DNA of 64,000 nucleotides from Rhizophlyctis rosea (lineage: Eukaryota > Chytridiomycota > Chytridiomycetes > Rhizophlyctidales > Rhizophlyctidaceae), in contig JADGJC010000057.1 of assembly GCA_027596075.1 (NCBI GenBank), positions 4,127 through 68,126 of the forward strand. Direction: 5' to 3'. Each line of letters begins with the position of its first letter. Positions within the stretch are counted from its first letter, which is position 1. The notes below the pieces were generated by a model, which was not told where the DNA came from, ran no database searches, and saw only the letters and a list, made by a program, of their open reading frames with translations. Below are positions 54,033 to 64,000 of the stretch, one piece after another. Position numbers and translations under genes: made by a program.

Positions 54033-56882
54033 CTAAAACGTCCTGAAGATTTCAGCAAGCCGCTCCCTGATCGCACTGAAGACCTCCTCAGTCCGGTTCC
54101 CGCCAAGACCTTTAGGAAGCACAAACACCATGGTCCGCCCATGTCGTTCAATCCCAGAGCTATCTCCAGCATGTTTCGTCATCCTCGAATGTTCCATGAT
54201 GAGTCCTTTAGTGCTTTTCAGAACCATCTCAGCCCGTTTCATCAGCGTCGACATGGGGTCAATCGTTGGCGTTGGCAACGTACTTACGGCTGTCGCCTCG
54301 GGTAGCATCAAAAGAGGAAGAGTGAGAGAGTGAACGTCCCAGCGTTGGGCTATGCGAAGAATATTCCGGTATCCAGTGATCAGGTTTGAGCGACTGGTGA
54401 GATTGGTATCCACGGCTGTAAAGAGCAAATTGGAATGATTAGCGACGTTCATTCAGCAACATTCTAATACCAGAAACACTAACACTCGTCAATGACAAGG
54501 TGGAACACGACTTGATATAACCCCAAATTGGAATGTCGAGTGATGAAGAAGTCGCCTAAAACCTCCTTTAGCGTCACATGCGCACTGAAATGAACCAGCA
54601 AGGTATTTGAATCATCACCTTCATTCAAGACAAGCCCACCCTGCTCGCTTTTCGGGAGCTTGTCCCAAATCCGCTGCAATTGAGTCTCGAAGTCATCAAA
54701 ATGAAACTCAGTTGAGCGCTTGCACCGATCAACGAATACTGGCGATACAAAGTGGTGAACACCTTCCTCAATTTCAGGTTAATCTTCTTCGACATACCTG
54801 CATTGGGTGTCCTTCCGCCGCCATACTTCGCAAAATCCTTGGCGTGCACTAGCAAGATAACACCCGCCAGACTCTGCGAGTATAATGCATTTGCAGACTG
54901 AGCGCGAGTTGCAAGATCTTGTGCTGCATCCGGCGGCGGCCGAAATACATCCTCCAAAACAGACACTTGCAGCCGCATGTTGTACATCGTCTTCACTTGT
55001 GTGCCAAAATATATGGTGAATGATTCCGAAAGCTCCGGCTCATAGGAGGTGTCGTCCCCTCTGCAAATTGCATTAGTTGTGGCGTGTATCGCAATGTCAA
55101 GACGGAGTTAGCACGTACTGTCGATCCTCCTCATCGAGAGTAAGGGCGGCCATAGCTTTTCCAAGAATGCTTGATACGCGTTTGAGCGGAGCGGACGTGA
55201 CATTGAGCTTCGTTTGTTGCTGCTGAAGAAACGATCTAGCGGAGAATTGTCTCCAAGGAGTGGAGGGTGATTCCGGCGGAGTCGTCCCCGTCGACAATGT
55301 TTTCAATTGTTGAAAAAATGACGATGACCGCTTCATCAGAGAGGGCTGTTCGTTCAATATTGGCGAAGCAACCAAACCGGTTGTTAGTAATGACGGCGAT
55401 GGCGGGGCCATTGCTAGATAGCTTGCATGTTCTGCAACTCGGGAAGGGTCTTCTAACAACAACACAATGGAGCGCTCCTATGTGTTGATCATGAGGCGGC
55501 AAATCAACGGCATGATGATCTTACACAACCAAGAGCCGCACCATGTCTCGTTCGGTGATGTCCAGAGCGGCCGCGGCCATATCAGCCGAAAATCCCATCT
55601 CTTGCAGTTCCGCCTTCATATTGACGAGCTGCGGATCATCCATCTGGGTGCGGACGTGTTGAGTACAATATCGAAACTTTGTTCACGTAGGTAGTGCTCA
55701 CCTGCAATGGTTTTGACGACGTTGCCGTCGTACCGAATTCGGACGGCGGAGTCTCAACACCTGGTGTGTCACTCACTTCGCCGTCCATTCGCAGCATTTC
55801 TCTTGAAGCACTCCGTTCCAGCTTTTTGATGGCTGCCTTGACCACTTGCTTTGCATCCGGTGGCGGACTATCACTTGCTTCTGAGGCAGGGGTTGCCTCA
55901 GTTGCTTGAGGGTCCTTGCGCCGTTGAAGCTCTTCGTACACCTTCCAAACGAAATCTGGAACACATCGCAACAATTCAGTGCCGACACAAACTGAGCAGG
56001 TTCCACTTTCGCTTACCGCGATACTCCGCTCTCTGGGTAGCGTGCATAGACTGCAACTCACTGGCCCACGTTGCCTGCAATGTTTCCATTTCCTACTGAA
56101 TAGGTAGCACTGAGTCATGTGCAGCAGTGGTAACAAATAGATGAGGACAATACCTCAACATGTCGTGCAACCACATTGGTAAAAACAGCGCTATTCTCCC
56201 CTTGATGCGCCATGCTTTCCATTTCTCTGGCGTGCCTAAATTCACTTCTTAGGAAGCAACTCCACGCGATTTGTTTACATTGGATTGCAAATCACCTGTC
56301 ACGCATCTCAACTATCTCCCTTTCTTGCAGATCCCATGCATCAGACACGGCATGAGCGTATCCTCGCTCAAGCTGTAACAATGCATCGAAGATCGCACCA
56401 TCGGACGAATTGACGACAGCATTATATGCTTTAGAAAAGATCGGCTGGATACTGTTAGCCGCTTGCCCATGCGTTTGCGTTCAACAGGTTGTTCACCTCT
56501 GTATTCTGACTATCCCCATATACTGCAACAGCCGATTTATAACGCTGCGCAAGGCTCCGGGCTGCTGTGGAACCTGTAAACTGTATCAAGATGGTGCTGC
56601 ACCAGTATGATGTTCACAAAAGACCATACCACTCGCATCCGGTAGCCTCGATTCAGCCACAGGAACTTGTTCCACCAAGGCTTCAAAGACGGCACTCAGA
56701 GATGTTTTCAAATACAATGGAATTTCCAAATCCTCCACAAGGCGAGCGAGGTCCGCCCCCTGCTCCACTCTGACGTCCTGCTCCTCATGTCCGCCCCCAG
56801 CTTTACGGTAACGCGTCGAGATGACAGTGGTTGGGAATGGGTAGTGCGAGGAGTTGCAGTTAAGATTAGTCATTGATTTCAT
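54033..56882 (-). CDS. C12orf4/FERRY3 homologue
   Basis: Homologue of human C12orf4 (FERRY3), a subunit of the Rab5-effector FERRY complex that links early endosomes to mRNA. Assembled from about ten minus-strand exons. The N-terminal part (ADLARLVEDLEIPLYLKTSL, then FEALVEQ) matches the family start. A coiled region (ERGYAHAVSDAWDLQEREIV, HVEEMETLQATWASELQSMH) leads to DFVWKVYEELQRRKD. Next are a UBA-like segment MKAELQEMGFSADMAAAALD and the diagnostic block LLLEDPSRVAEHASYLAMAP. Then follow MAALTLDEEDRQYVLTPS, EPELSESFTIYFGTQVKTMY, LLVHFSAHVTLKEVLGDFFI, HSLTLPLLMLPE, AEMVLKSTKGLIMEHSRMTK and MVFVLPKGLGGNRTEEVFSA. The family is recognised mainly from that block and the C-terminal half; exon edges are approximate. 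Confidence 0.8.
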
Positions 56883-57498
56883 CGTCCCTGGTCCACCTCA
56901 GATGGCAAGTTGCACCTCCGTTGGTTTAACAGCACTGTTGCACTTTGGTGTACTGGGAGGAAATATTTGGCAGCAAGAGGACGGAAGATGAGTAAAGGGG
57001 AAAGAAGTTCCCCATACGATTCGTGTCAAAACCCTCGCCCTCTGCCGCGCCACAAAATGTCCAAGTTTCCGTGCGTGGCCTGGCTGATTGCCTGTCTTTG
57101 AACGTTCCCACGTCGCCGTCAAATTGAATTTCACATTCCGGATCTATCAACCGCCCATTGACTGAAGTGTTCTTCGATAAAAGTACGGAAGTTATTCTGC
57201 TCAAATTTCCGAACCGAACTACTCATCAAACTAGCTCACATCTACCGCGTATACAATACTACCCCCATCAAGGCAACCCCCAACTGCATCAGGCAGCGAA
57301 CAAATCAACTGAAAGTTTGGCCGTGCCTGACACACTCCCAACACGGTTTGTTTGTCAGCCAAGAACAACCGTTGTGGACGAGGATTCTCACGCGGTGGCT
57401 ATGTAGGTTTTCCATTCCGTGACACACGGTACGAAAGGGCCCAGCCGGTGGGCAAAAACTACTTCCCATATACCCTTCAATTGTTCTATGGGCCGTCG
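56883..57498. other. Divergent promoter, FERRY3 homologue / TAF3
   Basis: About 616 bases between divergent starts; no specific element recognised. Confidence 0.4.
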
Positions 57499-59429
57499 AT
57501 GAGCGCTCCTTTCGCCTCTGCACTCTCCCGCATCGCCGTCGCGCAACTCCTCGGCCACTCAGGGTTTGGACGTGTTCAAGGATCAGTATGTGCGGTACTG
57601 GCAGATCTGCTATCTCGGTATCTCGAGTTGCTATCGACTCAAGCGAAGGAATTTTCGGAACATAGTGGCAGGACTGAGGCAAACTTGGACGACGTTGCTC
57701 GATGTTTTGATCAAGTTGGGGTGGATTCGACGGAACTCATTGAATTCTGCAAGCTGTGGTGTGAGCGGGTGGGACCGGATTCTGGGACGGGACAAGGACG
57801 GAGGAATGGCGCTGGCTTTCGGAATTCAGAAGATATGTCGACACATGACAAGCACATGGAAAGCGACAGAAAGGACACAAACGGGACACATAACGGCATG
57901 AGGGACTTGGGTGGGTCAAGCAAACATACCGGCTCTCGAGGAACGGGCTTTCCTAGTCTTCAGCCTCCACCCTTCCCGCTAAGTGAGTAGACAATTGCAA
58001 TTCATCATATTTGAGTGCCATGGTCCGTCATTGCTGTAGAAATATGACATGTCGACGAACTCATTGATGCTGACCTGGAATTTCATTGGGCCTTTTAGGT
58101 GTGGAGGAGCTTCGCACCCATGAACCTGCAAAGCTCAACTTGCCTGTCATTCTACCCCACACATTTGCTCGGTCAAAAGAAAGGAATGGCCATGTGTCAT
58201 CCACGGACAGGACCCCCCTGAACCATCCCATCCCCATCCCGTCCCACTTTCCTCCTCTTCCTGATGTAGACACTGCAGTGCCTGATGCCGATACCACCAC
58301 TGGCAAGAAACGCTTGCCTGAAACCTTCGAGGTTGTCACACCTACCAGTCGCTCCACGCGGTTGGATCAAAAAGGACGAGCAGCCACGAAGCGGAGAAAA
58401 ATCGACATCTACAAATACGCGGTGCATTCGGAAGAGTCAACATTCGCAACGCCGACTCGATTACAATCTTTACCAACATCAACCACCAACCAGATCGCAT
58501 TGCAACCGGGAAATGCCGATCGATCTGCGGAAAGAGATTTTGAACGTGCACTTGCTGATAAGCGTCGGCGAGTTTCGGAAGGGAGAAGCAATCAGCCATT
58601 AGTGCCGCATGGGGGAGCGTTGAAGTTGCTACAAGGAAAGAATCAGATGCCCATCAGCGTACCAGCAGATACATTATATGGGCTGGCGGTAGGGGAGGCG
58701 GGGTTGGTGCCAAATATGGTACATGCTGCGCTTCCCAAGCTGATAGGTCTGCTGGGAAATGATCGCCAAACGTCAGGTGCAGAAGGGATAAGACTAAACG
58801 GCATGAAAGACGGCGATCAAACAGGCGCTGCCACACAACCGCCGGGCGGTCCTAAACGTCGAAACACCATCAAAGTCGACCGCGAAAGCACCCCAGCAGC
58901 TAATATTGCTCCTCCTAGTCGTCGGACATCCCTCCTCGTCGAACCCACATCAACGTCCCGTCGCACCTCCACTGCCGCACCCGCTTCATCATCAACCAAT
59001 CCCAAAGCGATTGTCAAAGTGAAACTCAACACCCCTGCTATAGGTCAGACCGTCCCCATCCCTTCCTCCTTGCCCGTCCCATCGCTCGGCAGCGGAATAT
59101 CCTCCGCCGCCCATCCTTCTCCGCAAACCAATGGGCACACCGCTGCCACCAATGGAAACGAAACGTCACATACAGAAAGTGTCACCAATTGTATTTGTGA
59201 CAACCCGACTCAAGAGGTTGATGCGGGGTTCATGATAGCATGTGATGGGTGTGATATCTGGTTCCATGGGCGGTGTGTGGGGATCCCCAACGAGGAATCG
59301 CATCCTGCCGGGAGCTGGTATTGTCCACGGTGCACAGGCGTGCGGCTGCCTCTTCCGCAAGGTAGGGGAACGGCGAATCAAGGGCCAACGGTCAATGTGG
59401 CGTTGAAGGTTAACGGTGCTGCAAAGTGA
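57499..59429 (+). CDS. TFIID subunit 3 (TAF3) with histone fold and PHD finger
   Basis: TAF3 pairs with TAF10 in TFIID and, in animals, reads H3K4me3 through its PHD finger. Two exons, 57499-57982 and 58099-59429, join in phase to give about 604 residues. Residues 1-90 form a bromodomain-associated histone fold (ALSRIAVAQLLGHSGFGRVQ, GSVCAVLADLLSRYLELLST, GRTEANLDDVARCFDQVGVD). After a Gly/Asp/Ser-rich linker come IPIPSHFPPLPDVD, the Pro motif typical of TAF3/TAF8, a basic NLS-like KRRKIDIYKY and a long disordered region. The C-terminus is a PHD finger with Cys4-His-Cys3 ligands (NCICDNPTQEVDAGFMIACD, GCDIWFHGRCVGIPN, SWYCPRCTG). The PHD finger tells it from TAF8. Confidence 0.88.
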
Positions 59430-59674
59430 TAGCGGTCGGTTGCAATAAGATGAAGGGTTCCGTGCTGTTTTAGCTTTGCACGATACTTGCACTTCTACAG
59501 TTACACCAGTGATTTTGAAAGTAACTTGCTACGATTTGACTCGATTGTTTTGGGAGGGTCATGATAAACCTGCTGCACTGTTGTTTGGGCCACAGGGTTC
59601 ACACTCATTCTGCACGAAGATATTTACCATATCAAAATGCAACGCTCAGATTAAATTATACAGTTAAATATCTA

Positions 59675-60666
59675 TCAACAATGAACGGGCTTAATCGGCC
59701 GCACGGATCGCATACTGTGGTACATGTCTTCTACCTTCGGCACCCAAGGCTCCTGCTTTTGCCGTAGGCGTTCCCTCACCCATTCCAAAGGATCACTTGT
59801 CCGCATCAAGAACGGCTTATCTCTCTCCTGCAATACGATTTCTACTAGTGTTGATTTGACGTGAGGTGTCGCACCGTAGCGTCCTCGGCCAAAAATGTAC
59901 TTCTTTCTCATGTTCTTGGAGAGAACGGCACCGTTTTTTGTTACCTTCACGTCAGCTGTTTCGCGGATGTCGAAATGGATAGATCAGCGGGAGACGAGTT
60001 TACACGTTGTCCGCCAATGAGCCAAAGCTATACTCACCGACATAGGTTTTGTTCAGGTCAAAACCGGCCTCTTTCGCCTGAATGATACCTTCATTCAAAG
60101 CATCCTTCATTCGTTCAACAATCCGTGCACGTAGGTATTTGATTTGTAGGAAAGCTTGTTGTAGTGTTAGACCTTTAGTCTCGTTTGTCAAGCGTGCGAA
60201 GCGTGTGTGGTTGGTATGTAGGTAATGTCGTTTTAGAACGATAATCTGGACCCAGTGACGTAAGTAAGATGTCGAACTTTGGGCAGTTATGACAACCGGC
60301 GCCCACCTTATCGCCCCCATCTGCTCTCAAGCGTTCCAAGAAGTGCTCTTCGCCCCACGGTAGTCCCTTCTCCTCAGCTATCCGCTTCGCGTCGTAGGGT
60401 ACCTCCCCTCGCTCAATTTGCAGCTGTCTTACTTCCTCCAGTACTTCCAAGTTGCTTTGTGGCCGTTCATATAGCAACTCCTTCGCCTCCTCATTCCTAA
60501 AACGCCGACTGTATGCACAAGACGGAGTCAGTGGGGGAAGGACGTCACTCCTTGAATTCCAGTGCATTTCGAAAATGTGAGTGTGCGTGGGACATACCTG
60601 ACTGCGTGGGATACGGGCCCACCAAGGGGATACGAAGCGGCACATAGGTCTAGATCGAAGGAACAT
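59675..60666 (-). CDS. Mitochondrial ribosomal protein uL22m
   Basis: Large-subunit mitoribosomal protein lining the exit tunnel. Spliced on the minus strand. Blocks in order are a basic leader (MFLRSRPMCRFVSPWWARIP), RRFRNEEAKELLYERPQSNL, KGLTLQQAFLQIKYLRARIV, MKDALNEGIIQAKEAGFDLN and KTYV. Then VTKNGAVLSKNMRKKYIFGR with GRYGATPHVKSTLVEIVLQE gives the characteristic uL22 C-terminal beta hairpin and GRGR..G...H motif. The start is uncertain: a further exon beginning at Met 60754 (MNLLRSTGLIARA) could supply the mitochondrial presequence through a GTGTCA donor. Confidence 0.85.
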
Positions 60667-61039
60667 TTAAGTCAGGTTTGAACACTCAAATGTAAAGAGC
60701 CTCGTGACACCTACTTGCACGGGCGATGAGCCCGGTCGACCTTAGCAGGTTCATGTTCTCGTGAGACTTCTGCTGCTCCTTCAAAGTCGAGGAAACTATT
60801 TTTGGGTGACAAGTCGAAGGCCAGGTCGAAGGTGGGACTGTGTTGAGGGTTCGACTGGGTTCGACTTTGGAGTTACTGCGGCATGGCTTGCTGGCTGAGC
60901 GGCGCAGTCTAATCTCTGGTAAACAATCGAATCTCACAGCTTCATGTCCATACTTTGCTCTCATTTTGTGCAGCAACAATCTGGCATTGAACTTTTTCAA
61001 ACTTGTATTCGACACTTGCGATCTTTGCACCAGCAAGCG
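60667..61039. other. Divergent promoter, uL22m / bS16m
   Basis: About 370 bases. May contain an upstream coding exon of uL22m (MNLLRSTGLIARA, start 60754), otherwise nothing recognised. Confidence 0.45.
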
Positions 61040-61722
61040 ATGGCGCCCGTTAAACTCCGGCTGCTGCGGTGGGGTGTTCGCCACGAACCCTTTTTTGGCA
61101 TTGTCGCTGCCAAAAAGATCAGGCCAGAAGTCAACTATCGACCTGCCCGGAAACCTGTACCGAAGTACAAAATCAAGGACATAGACCCCACCATAGAACG
61201 CCTAGGAACATACAACGCAACACCTGACAAGAACGGAGTACTACATATTGAACTGAACGTCGAGCGCATTAAGCATTGGTTGGGGCAGGGAGCGGAGCCT
61301 ACTGATCGGGTTGCGTGGTTGTTGGCAAAAGTAGGTCTTGAGGACTTCCTCGTGGTCTTTCCTCTCTGCTTCGAAATTAACATTTTATTCTGAATCAATC
61401 GCAGGCTGGACTATTGCCGCAACCACCGAAGTTTCTGCAGAAAAGCGGACACCTATCCCTACATGATCCCAAAACTTGGGACGTTGAGCTCCGTGACGCA
61501 GAAGGGAAAATACTCGGCCAAATCACTGCAGAGGAAGCTCGTACCTACCTTTCAGATCCTGACCTTGCCGACCAACTGCCCCGCGACCATCCCGTTATAC
61601 CCCCAGAACCTTCACCTTTCGCCCTAAATAACGTTGAGTTGGATGGAACACCGCCAGGAGGAGCTCTTTCGGATGTGGAGCGGTTGCACATATTAAAGCG
61701 ATATTTGGGTCTTAGGGCTTAG
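61040..61722 (+). CDS. Mitochondrial ribosomal protein bS16m
   Basis: Small-subunit mitoribosomal protein of bacterial S16 ancestry. Two exons, 61040-61330 and 61404-61722, join in phase 0 to give 203 residues. The S16 core is VKLRLLRWGVRHEPFFGIVA, ERLGTYNATPD, LNVERIKHWLGQGAEPTDRV and AWLLAKAGLLP. Bacterial S16 is about 80-90 residues; the remaining hundred residues (FLQKSGHLSLHDPKTWDVEL to the end) are a eukaryotic C-terminal extension rich in Asp/Pro. No long presequence precedes MAPVKLRLL, as in other bS16m proteins. Confidence 0.93.
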
Positions 61723-62730
61723 ATTTTCATTATTTTTATATATTTAATAATTTGAATTGCGCGGAGACCCTGCATCTGAGGCATTTGGGAGCATCATAAT
61801 CTGCTCACGCAAGCCACATTTGGTCCATATTCTCTACGATTCCTACCGTCACCTCCTCTGTTCAATTTTGCCCACCGGAAGGTTGCACCCAACAGGGTGT
61901 TACATTGGTGGCCATGAATTGAATTGCAAGTGTAATTTTGGGAAAGCCTTGCTCATTGGAAGGGGTTTTGTAATGTTCCTGCCACATCACAGAATACAAC
62001 ACGCGTAAAGTGATGATGTACATATGGTTTGCCATCAAATCGGTGGATAGGGCACCGTTCGGTGAATCATGTAAGTGAGTCTCACCAGTACCCGAGGCCA
62101 ATCTGTATAGGGTGTCTCTTACTGTACCTCATTTTCGACCCTTTACTAGATGACCATTTAGACGGTAGTCTTCGGGTCAGATTGATCCTGTTTTGTTCGT
62201 AATGCATCAATCGCCCAATGCCCGTGGCCATGGGACAATCGTGGGTTGATGGTGGGTCCGAGAACCAAAAGAGTTTCGTCCCACAAAGCCCAACAGCCCC
62301 TGTCCAGAGGGTGTCATGGCGATGAAGACACACTGCATTCACCATGGGCTTGGTCACCCAGCAGATCCAATTTCGCACTTGCAAATCGTCAGTGGGCTCA
62401 ATCGGCAGCCATTTCCAACAGTCTGTCTTGCTGACCATTCTTACCCAAGCACAACCAGAAAGTCAAACCAAAATGTTCAGAACGATGGCGAATCTGTGGC
62501 AACGACTGCCCACTCAGATAGTGAACTTCCTCCTTCGATTCACAACTCCCTACATACTTATGCACTTTCTACAGACGAGGACCTCCGCAGCCTTTGACAG
62601 CCCGCAACCTTATTTCGACAACTTATAAAGTGTTTGTTTTCCAAAAATTGTCTCAAAAACGCACCAATATTGAACTCTTCTGTCACCGCTTCACCGCTTT
62701 TGAAATACCCCACCAAAGGGGTCACGTAAC
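61723..62730. other. Intergenic, bS16m to histidine kinase
   Basis: About 1 kb. It holds one doubtful 51-codon ORF (62473-62628) and is otherwise without recognisable features. Confidence 0.4.
62473..62628 (+). CDS. Doubtful small membrane protein
   Basis: 51 codons: MFRTMANLWQRLPTQIVNFL, then a hydrophobic stretch LLRFTTPYILMHFL and a polar tail. The basic-then-hydrophobic pattern is like small mitochondrial inner- or outer-membrane subunits, but no family was recognised. Another open frame overlaps it. Confidence 0.3.
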   Translation: MFRTMANLWQRLPTQIVNFLLRFTTPYILMHFLQTRTSAAFDSPQPYFDNL

Positions 62731-64000
62731 ATGACAACTCATTCCACACATCGTCCGAAACGAGGGGCTATTGCTCATTGCTGCACCTCCTCTATTCTGG
62801 ACAACAAGGGTGCCGGCGGCAACAGTGGCAATGTCCAACGAGCCAAGAAGAACCAGCTGGGGTACACCCTAAGAGCGATTGACGAGTTGCAAGCGGGTGA
62901 CCATATCTGTTTTCTCTACGAAAATGTAGGTTATCTCAATGTCAGTGTTTTGGCTGGTTTGCGATGTACTAAATCATTGGGAAATAGGTGGAAGAACACC
63001 GGACCGTCACTACTCAATTTGTGCGCGGCGGTATTGCACAAAATCATAAGATAGTGTATATCGGGGATGCTGTGACGAGAAATTCCGTTCTCAACTACTT
63101 CGCAAACTCCTCCATCGATATTCAGGCTCTGATCACAAAGGGACAATTCGAGTTCCTCACTTACGATCAGGCCTATGTCATTGAGGGTAGATTCGATCCC
63201 GATGCGATGGTCAAAATGTTGCAGCAGACTGTGGATGATGCTCTAGAGAGGGGTTTCGAAGGGGAGAGGGTGATGGGCGAGATGACTTGGATTTTGAAGC
63301 ATTTGAAAGATTATGATGAGGTGGTGAGATACGAATCGATGGTCAACAAGTTGTTTGAGGAAAACAATGCTCTTGGTATGTATCATATTGCTACTCATTT
63401 GTGGTTGCCTCAGAAGTTTCACTGACCCAACATTCCGTGCTTTGCAGCTATCTGCCAGTATAACCGCCACCTTTTCGACTCTCAGCTCCTCCTCAACATC
63501 ATCAACGTACATCCGCTTGCATGTGTGGGGATGGACCTATATGACAATTTCTATTATATACCGCCATCCGAATGGCACTCGGACGATAAGCCTGCAGTTT
63601 TCCTAAAGTACTGGTTGCGCAATCTACGGGATCGAAAGAAAGTAGAGGAAGAGCTTAACCATGCTAAGGAGGTCGCACTTTCAGAATCCAAAGCAAAGAC
63701 GGAATTCCTTAATTCCATGAGTCATGAGATCAGAACTCGTAAGTATTTTGTGAAAGACAAATGGTTACAGAGAAGTATTTATACTGACAGATGCAACTTC
63801 AATAGCACTGAATGGGCTCATCGGTACCGCCCAAATCCTGAAAGAAACCATGACCGATCATGTTCAAGCGCCATCGGATGCCTCCTCCCTGACACCGACC
63901 AGTCCACGCACTTCTGTTGCAGATCCGGACTCCTCCGTTCAAACCCTCCTCAAAACCATGGAAATCTGCAGCAACCACCTTCTATCTGTTGTCAACGATG
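62731..64000 (+). CDS. Histidine kinase with MEDS sensory domain (partial, runs off window)
   Basis: Four exons joined in phase (62731-62925, 62988-63375, 63448-63738, 63806 onward). After a 45-residue leader, residues about 50-240 form a MEDS domain, the sensor first described in bacterial DcmR and archaeal proteins. It shows LQAGDHICFLYENVEEHRTV, IVYIGDAVTRNSVLNYF, EGRFDPDAMVKMLQQTVDDA, GFEGERVMGEMTWILKHL, YESMVNKLFEENNALAICQY, NRHLFDSQLLLNIINVHPLA and CVG. Residues about 260-330 are a HisKA dimerisation domain with the phospho-accepting His in FLNSMSHEIRTPLNGLIG. The window ends before the ATPase domain, and a receiver domain may follow. MEDS sits where fungal hybrid kinases usually have PAS, GAF or HAMP sensors. 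A role in sensing a small molecule is inferred from the domain only. Confidence 0.92.

Noticed and set aside
1..64000. tRNA, rRNA, CRISPR and transposon signals
   Set aside because: Scanned by eye for A/B-box pairs, spaced identical repeats, reverse transcriptase or transposase motifs and terminal inverted repeats; none was convincing.

Overview
The window is eukaryotic nuclear DNA from a fungus, most likely a zoosporic (chytrid-type) one. The evidence for a fungus is short GT-AG introns (mostly about 40-180 nt, one near 470 nt), a fungal CBM1 cellulose-binding module, and fungal-style gene density with genes on both strands and little repeat DNA. The evidence for a flagellated cell is two genes that fungi without flagella have lost: IFT52 (intraflagellar transport, 8043-10852) and epsilon-tubulin (34559-36586). 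No transposon, CRISPR array, rRNA or tRNA gene was recognised.

Layout. 1-1180: no gene, with an extreme G-run/C-run tract near the left end. 1181-13225: a compact Dicer-like protein that lacks the middle of the usual architecture, dUTPase, a RidA-family protein (minus), IFT52, a P-loop kinase-like protein (minus) and a doubtful small ORF. 13542-23746: a membrane-anchored UDP-glycosyltransferase and an MFS sugar transporter (both minus), a TAF4-like TFIID subunit (minus), an unrecognised probable mitochondrial protein (plus) and a TMEM19/DUF92 membrane protein (minus). 25150-34295: three plus-strand secreted proteins with TATA boxes (CBM1 plus four TIL domains, a type-B carboxylesterase, a heme peroxidase with a probable GPI signal). 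Interspersed are a long disordered protein and, on the minus strand, APH-1, a gamma-secretase subunit. 34559-45914: epsilon-tubulin, an RRM/SR-like protein divergent from a PWWP-like protein, PAM17, an F-box protein and VPS36 with three NZF zinc fingers. 46307-51884: ribosomal protein eS6, ornithine aminotransferase and SUMO. 51885-54032: sparse. 54033-64000: a homologue of human C12orf4/FERRY3, TAF3 with a PHD finger, a divergent pair of mitochondrial ribosomal proteins (uL22m, bS16m) and, running off the right end, a histidine kinase with an N-terminal MEDS sensory domain.

The genes do not form one pathway. Recurrent themes are the flagellum and centriole (IFT52, epsilon-tubulin), TFIID (TAF3, TAF4), mitochondria (PAM17, uL22m, bS16m, RidA, OAT), membrane traffic (VPS36, the FERRY3 homologue) and secreted biomass-interacting proteins. 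The items most worth following up are the MEDS histidine kinase, the APH-1 gene, the shortened Dicer and the CBM1-TIL4 secreted protein. Intron positions were worked out by eye from frame changes and GT/AG sites, so boundaries are approximate except where phases are stated to agree.
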